Assembly: GCA_937934705.1 (NCBI GenBank)
Contig: CALGYY010000260.1
Span: 1-8,560 of the forward strand
Direction: 5' to 3'
Length of the DNA: 8,560 bases
From: an uncultured Bacteroidota bacterium
GTDB lineage: Bacteria > Bacteroidota > Bacteroidia > Bacteroidales > CAIWKO01
The notes below the pieces were generated by a model, which was not told the DNA's origin, did not search any database, and saw only the letters and a program-made list of their open reading frames with translations. Positions 6,636-8,560 of this stretch are shown piece after piece (position 1 is the stretch's first letter; every line of letters begins with the position of its first letter). Both the position numbers and the translations under genes were made by a program.

Positions 6636-6980
6636 TTACAAATTCAAATTAAATACGATCCTGATGTTTTCCCTGACTTTTTCCTGAAGCTCCTTTGGTA
6701 ATTCTCCGGTTTTTTTAATTAATCTCTTATTATCGATTGCCCTGATCTGATCAATCATAATATCGCAATCTTCTTTAACTTTTGCAATCCCCTTTTTAAT
6801 ATGCACTCTCAAAATTTCGCTTTCGAGCTGCACATTTGTTGTAATCGGACAGACTAAAGTAGAGAAATGAGTTTTATTCAGAAGATCTGTTTGTACGATA
6901 AGAACAGGCCTTGTTTTACCCGCTTCAGTGCCGAATCTGGGCTCAAGATTGGCCAGCCAGATTTCAAATTGCTTAATCAT
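6636..6980 (-). CDS. mazF: MazF/PemK-family endoribonuclease toxin
   Basis: The 114-residue product matches MazF-type toxins, ribosome-independent mRNA interferases that cleave at short sequence motifs. Visible hallmarks are the N-terminal FEIWLANLEPRFGTEAGKTR with the RPVLIVQ strand (Arg24, Pro25), a CPITTN segment (44-49) with the conserved Thr, and DQIRAID (77-83). In characterised MazF proteins an Arg at the RP motif and the downstream Thr/Ser are catalytic, and both are present. I chose the ATG at 6980. A tandem ATG at 6983 is also possible, and the longer frame to 7031 would overlap the antitoxin extensively. The start overlaps the antitoxin stop codon by 8 nt, a typical sign of translational coupling. 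The gene appears complete. Confidence 0.9.
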   Translation of the reverse strand: MIKQFEIWLANLEPRFGTEAGKTRPVLIVQTDLLNKTHFSTLVCPITTNVQLESEILRVHIKKGIAKVKEDCDIMIDQIRAIDNKRLIKKTGELPKELQEKVRENIRIVFNLNL

Positions 6981-7206
6981 CATATTCATCAAGATTTTCA
7001 AATTCGATGAGCATCCGGAGAGATTCATCACGGACCAGGAGTGACTCAGCTTTGAGCTTCTTTTCTAATAATCTTTTCCTTTGAAGCCTGTTATAGTATG
7101 ATAAAGCCTCATTAATGTAGCGGTTTCGTGGCTTTTTAAGTTTTGTCAGCACCTGCTCAGTCTCTTGAAATACTGAATCGTCAAGCTTCAGAGATAGTGT
7201 TTTCAT
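6973..7206 (-). CDS. MazE-like ribbon-helix-helix antitoxin
   Basis: The 77-residue product sits directly upstream of mazF and overlaps it, the position of the cognate antitoxin. Residues 2-8 (KTLSLKL) fit the DNA-binding ribbon, and two helices follow (10-23 and 28-41, with NRYINEALSYYNRL), which fits a ribbon-helix-helix fold. A charged linker helix (43-60) leads to an acidic and hydrophobic tail (MLIEFENLDEYDD) of the kind that wraps the toxin active site. It is expected to neutralise MazF and repress its own promoter. The start ATG at 7206 is 22 bp from a good -7 promoter element. The assignment rests on fold pattern and context more than on strong sequence identity, so no gene symbol is given. 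Confidence 0.82.
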   Translation of the reverse strand: MKTLSLKLDDSVFQETEQVLTKLKKPRNRYINEALSYYNRLQRKRLLEKKLKAESLLVRDESLRMLIEFENLDEYDD

Positions 7207-7228
7207 CGTTCAAAGTATTGGTGTACCA

Positions 7229-7261
7229 CAAAGGTATATACTTTTTTGATATTCTCCCAAT
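7229..7261 (-). promoter_or_regulatory. Bacteroidota-type promoter of the toxin-antitoxin pair
   Basis: On the minus strand TACCTTTG (7236-7229) matches the -7 consensus TAnnTTTG exactly. An ATTG at 7261-7258 lies 21 bp further upstream, in the range reported for the -33 TTTG element. Transcription would begin just before the antitoxin ATG. An imperfect inverted repeat TG-x-x-GTAC-x-x-CA (7219-7230) overlaps the predicted start and could be an operator for the ribbon-helix-helix protein; that part is speculative. Confidence 0.6.
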
Positions 7262-7289
7262 TATTTGCAGAGTTTTTCGATAAATGCAA

Positions 7290-7630
7290 GTGGGGAAGAA
7301 GTGAGGAAGTGAGGAAGTGAGGAAGTGATGGTCCACCCCGATACTCCGATACTCCGTTACCCCGATACTCAGTGACCGGGTAACCGGGTGACCGGGTAAC
7401 CGGGTGACCGGGTGACCGGGTGACCGGGTGATGAAGTGAGAAAGTGAGAAAGTGACGGGGGTGGTGCAACTATCTAATTTCCAATATCGAATATCGAATA
7501 TCTAATATCTAATATCAAATTTCCAATATCCAATTTCCAATATCAATTAACCGAACACCGATACTCCGTTACTCCGTAACCCCGATACTCAGTAACCGGG
7601 TGACCGGTTGACGGAGGTGACGGAGGTGAC
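7290..7630 (+). repeat. Composite short-tandem-repeat array C
   Basis: The array starts with four GTGAGGAA-type units and the connector GTGATGGTCCAC, followed by CGATACTC/CGTTACCC words and seven GTGACCGG/GTAACCGG units. GTGATGAA/GTGAGAAA words, connector GGGGGTGGTGCAACT, and a long run of TCTAAT, ATCGAAT, ATCAAAT, TTCCAAT words follow. A variant of the CCGAAC-CGATACTCC segment comes next, and two 9-bp GTGACGGAG-like units end the array. It lacks the AT-rich leader. It ends 36 bp before the KilA-N stop and starts 83 bp upstream of the antitoxin ATG, next to that promoter. The minus-strand frame 7469-7203 that runs through it is an artefact. Confidence 0.95.
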
Positions 7631-7666
7631 TCCCGCACAGAGCATTATCTATGATTGTCGGTCATG

Positions 7667-8481
7667 TTATTTCAGTTTCTTTACAGATTGGTTATTCAAT
7701 AATGTTTTTAGCTGCTGTATGGCAATTTTGTTCAGTTGTAATAATCGGTCGTGTTGTAATAAGCCTTGCTGAATGAGTACTGCATTCAGGCTTTCAAGGT
7801 TGGTGAGTACCACCAGTTGCTCCAGTGTAGCCTGGTCGCGGATATTTCCTGCGGTATTGGGATTTTCAGCCCGCCAATGGGCAGCGGTTTTGCCGAATAA
7901 AGCCATATTCAGCACATCGGCTTCAGTGGCATAAACAATGGAAATGTCTCTTTTAGAAAGTTCCTTTGGAATCAGGTTCTCCTTAATGGCATCGGTATGG
8001 ATATGATAATTAACCTTGGCCAGTGTGCGCTGTAAGTTCCATTCCAGCTTCAGTCGGTCGCTTTCTTCAGTTTTCAGGCGCTGAAATTCTTTGATAAAAT
8101 AAACCTTAAATTCCGCAGAAATCCACATTCCAAATTCCAGTGCAATATCTGCATGGGCATAGGTTCCACCATAGCGTCCGGCTGTTGCCTTTACCCCAAT
8201 GGCATGGGTTTTTTCCACCCACTCCTTCACACTTATTTTGTAATTATTGAGGCCCGCCTGGGTTCTAATTGTGGCGAATTCGCCATAATTAAAGTTGGGG
8301 TTGTTTACGCTTTCCCAAATGCCAAGAAACTCAACGGTATTTCTGTTTCTCAGCCAATCGGAAATGAAGAAGTCTCCATCCTTTGCTTTAAGCATATCTG
8401 TTAAGGAAAAAAATGTTCCTCACCTTCTTTTAGAATGGTTATCTCGTTTCCTTTTACGGTTATTTTTTTTGCTTTACTCAT
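7667..8481 (-). pseudogene. KilA-N domain protein interrupted by a one-base homopolymer deletion
   Basis: The main frame (8395-7667, 242 codons) encodes a KilA-N domain: DFFISDWLRNRNTVEFLGIWE, then EFATIRTQAGLNNYKISVKEW, then AIGVKATAGRYGGTYAHADI, then EFGMWISAEFKVYFIKEFQRL. A C-terminal helical part follows (ATEADVLNMALFGKTAAHW and LNAVLIQQGLLQHDRLLQLN). KilA-N domains are thought to bind nucleic acid and are common in phage and mobile-element proteins. The true start is most likely ATG 8481: it encodes MSKAKKITVKGNEITILKEG then EEHFF, and hits a stop at 8401. Adding one base to the A7 run at 8407-8413 restores HFFSLTDMLKAKDGDFF and a 271-residue protein. Either the gene is off, or the base was lost in assembly. 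Translation from the ATG at 8395 would lack about 29 residues. It may belong to an element or defence locus beyond the right edge. Confidence 0.8.
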
Positions 8482-8560
8482 ATCAATGTATTTCTCTTAA
8501 AAGAACACTAGCGTACCATTAAAATTAAAACAATTTTAGCTGATTATATTCAAGTTCTTT

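Noticed and set aside
6981..7031. N-terminal extension of MazF to an ATG at 7031
   Set aside because: MazF proteins start just before the FEIWLA-like strand; the extension would overlap the antitoxin by nearly 60 bp and has no family support.
7203..7469. 88-codon minus-strand frame across array C and the toxin-antitoxin promoter
   Set aside because: It starts in repeats and runs through the promoter to the antitoxin start; its composition is repeat-derived.

Overview
The window most likely comes from a member of the Bacteroidota, probably a non-Bacteroides lineage known from environmental genomes. The evidence is a C-terminal type IX secretion (Por) sorting domain on a large secreted protein, a promoter matching the Bacteroidota -7 consensus TAnnTTTG, mostly weak Shine-Dalgarno sites, and small secreted or lipoprotein genes typical of that phylum. 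All identifiable genes lie on the minus strand, so transcription runs from high to low coordinates.

Layout from high to low coordinates: (i) a KilA-N domain gene (8481-7667) broken by one missing base in a homopolymer; (ii) repeat array C (7290-7630); (iii) a MazE/MazF-type toxin-antitoxin pair (7206-6636) with its own promoter; (iv) a GNAT acetyltransferase (6510-6046); (v) repeat array B (5521-6034); (vi) a run of five exported proteins (5379-769): a type IX-secreted repeat protein, a frameshifted cysteine-rich exported protein, a lipoprotein, a TPR-containing exported protein, and a DUF4919-like exported protein; (vii) repeat array A (56-727), interrupted by two small hairpins of a conserved-core repeat family.

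The most unusual content is the set of three composite arrays. Each is built from short tandem words with different periods (7, 8 and 9 bp). The word classes follow one another in a recurring, cyclic order joined by conserved connectors. Most G-rich words begin GTGA or GTAA and differ in their second half. All three arrays have the same polarity and each begins 12-43 bp after the stop codon of a minus-strand gene, so they sit at 3' ends of transcription units. Two of them (A and B) start with the same AT-rich leader of about 49 bp. Read from the gene strand, large parts of the arrays are C-rich and G-poor, which suggests a possible role in Rho-dependent termination; this is a hypothesis. The arrays also create long stop-free but spurious reading frames, which are not reported as genes.

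The gene content (toxin-antitoxin, lone acetyltransferase, KilA-N protein, lineage-specific secreted proteins, two frameshifted genes) looks like an accessory region. I see no transposase, integrase, CRISPR array, tRNA or rRNA. The two single-base frameshifts may be real or assembly errors; the sequence alone cannot decide.
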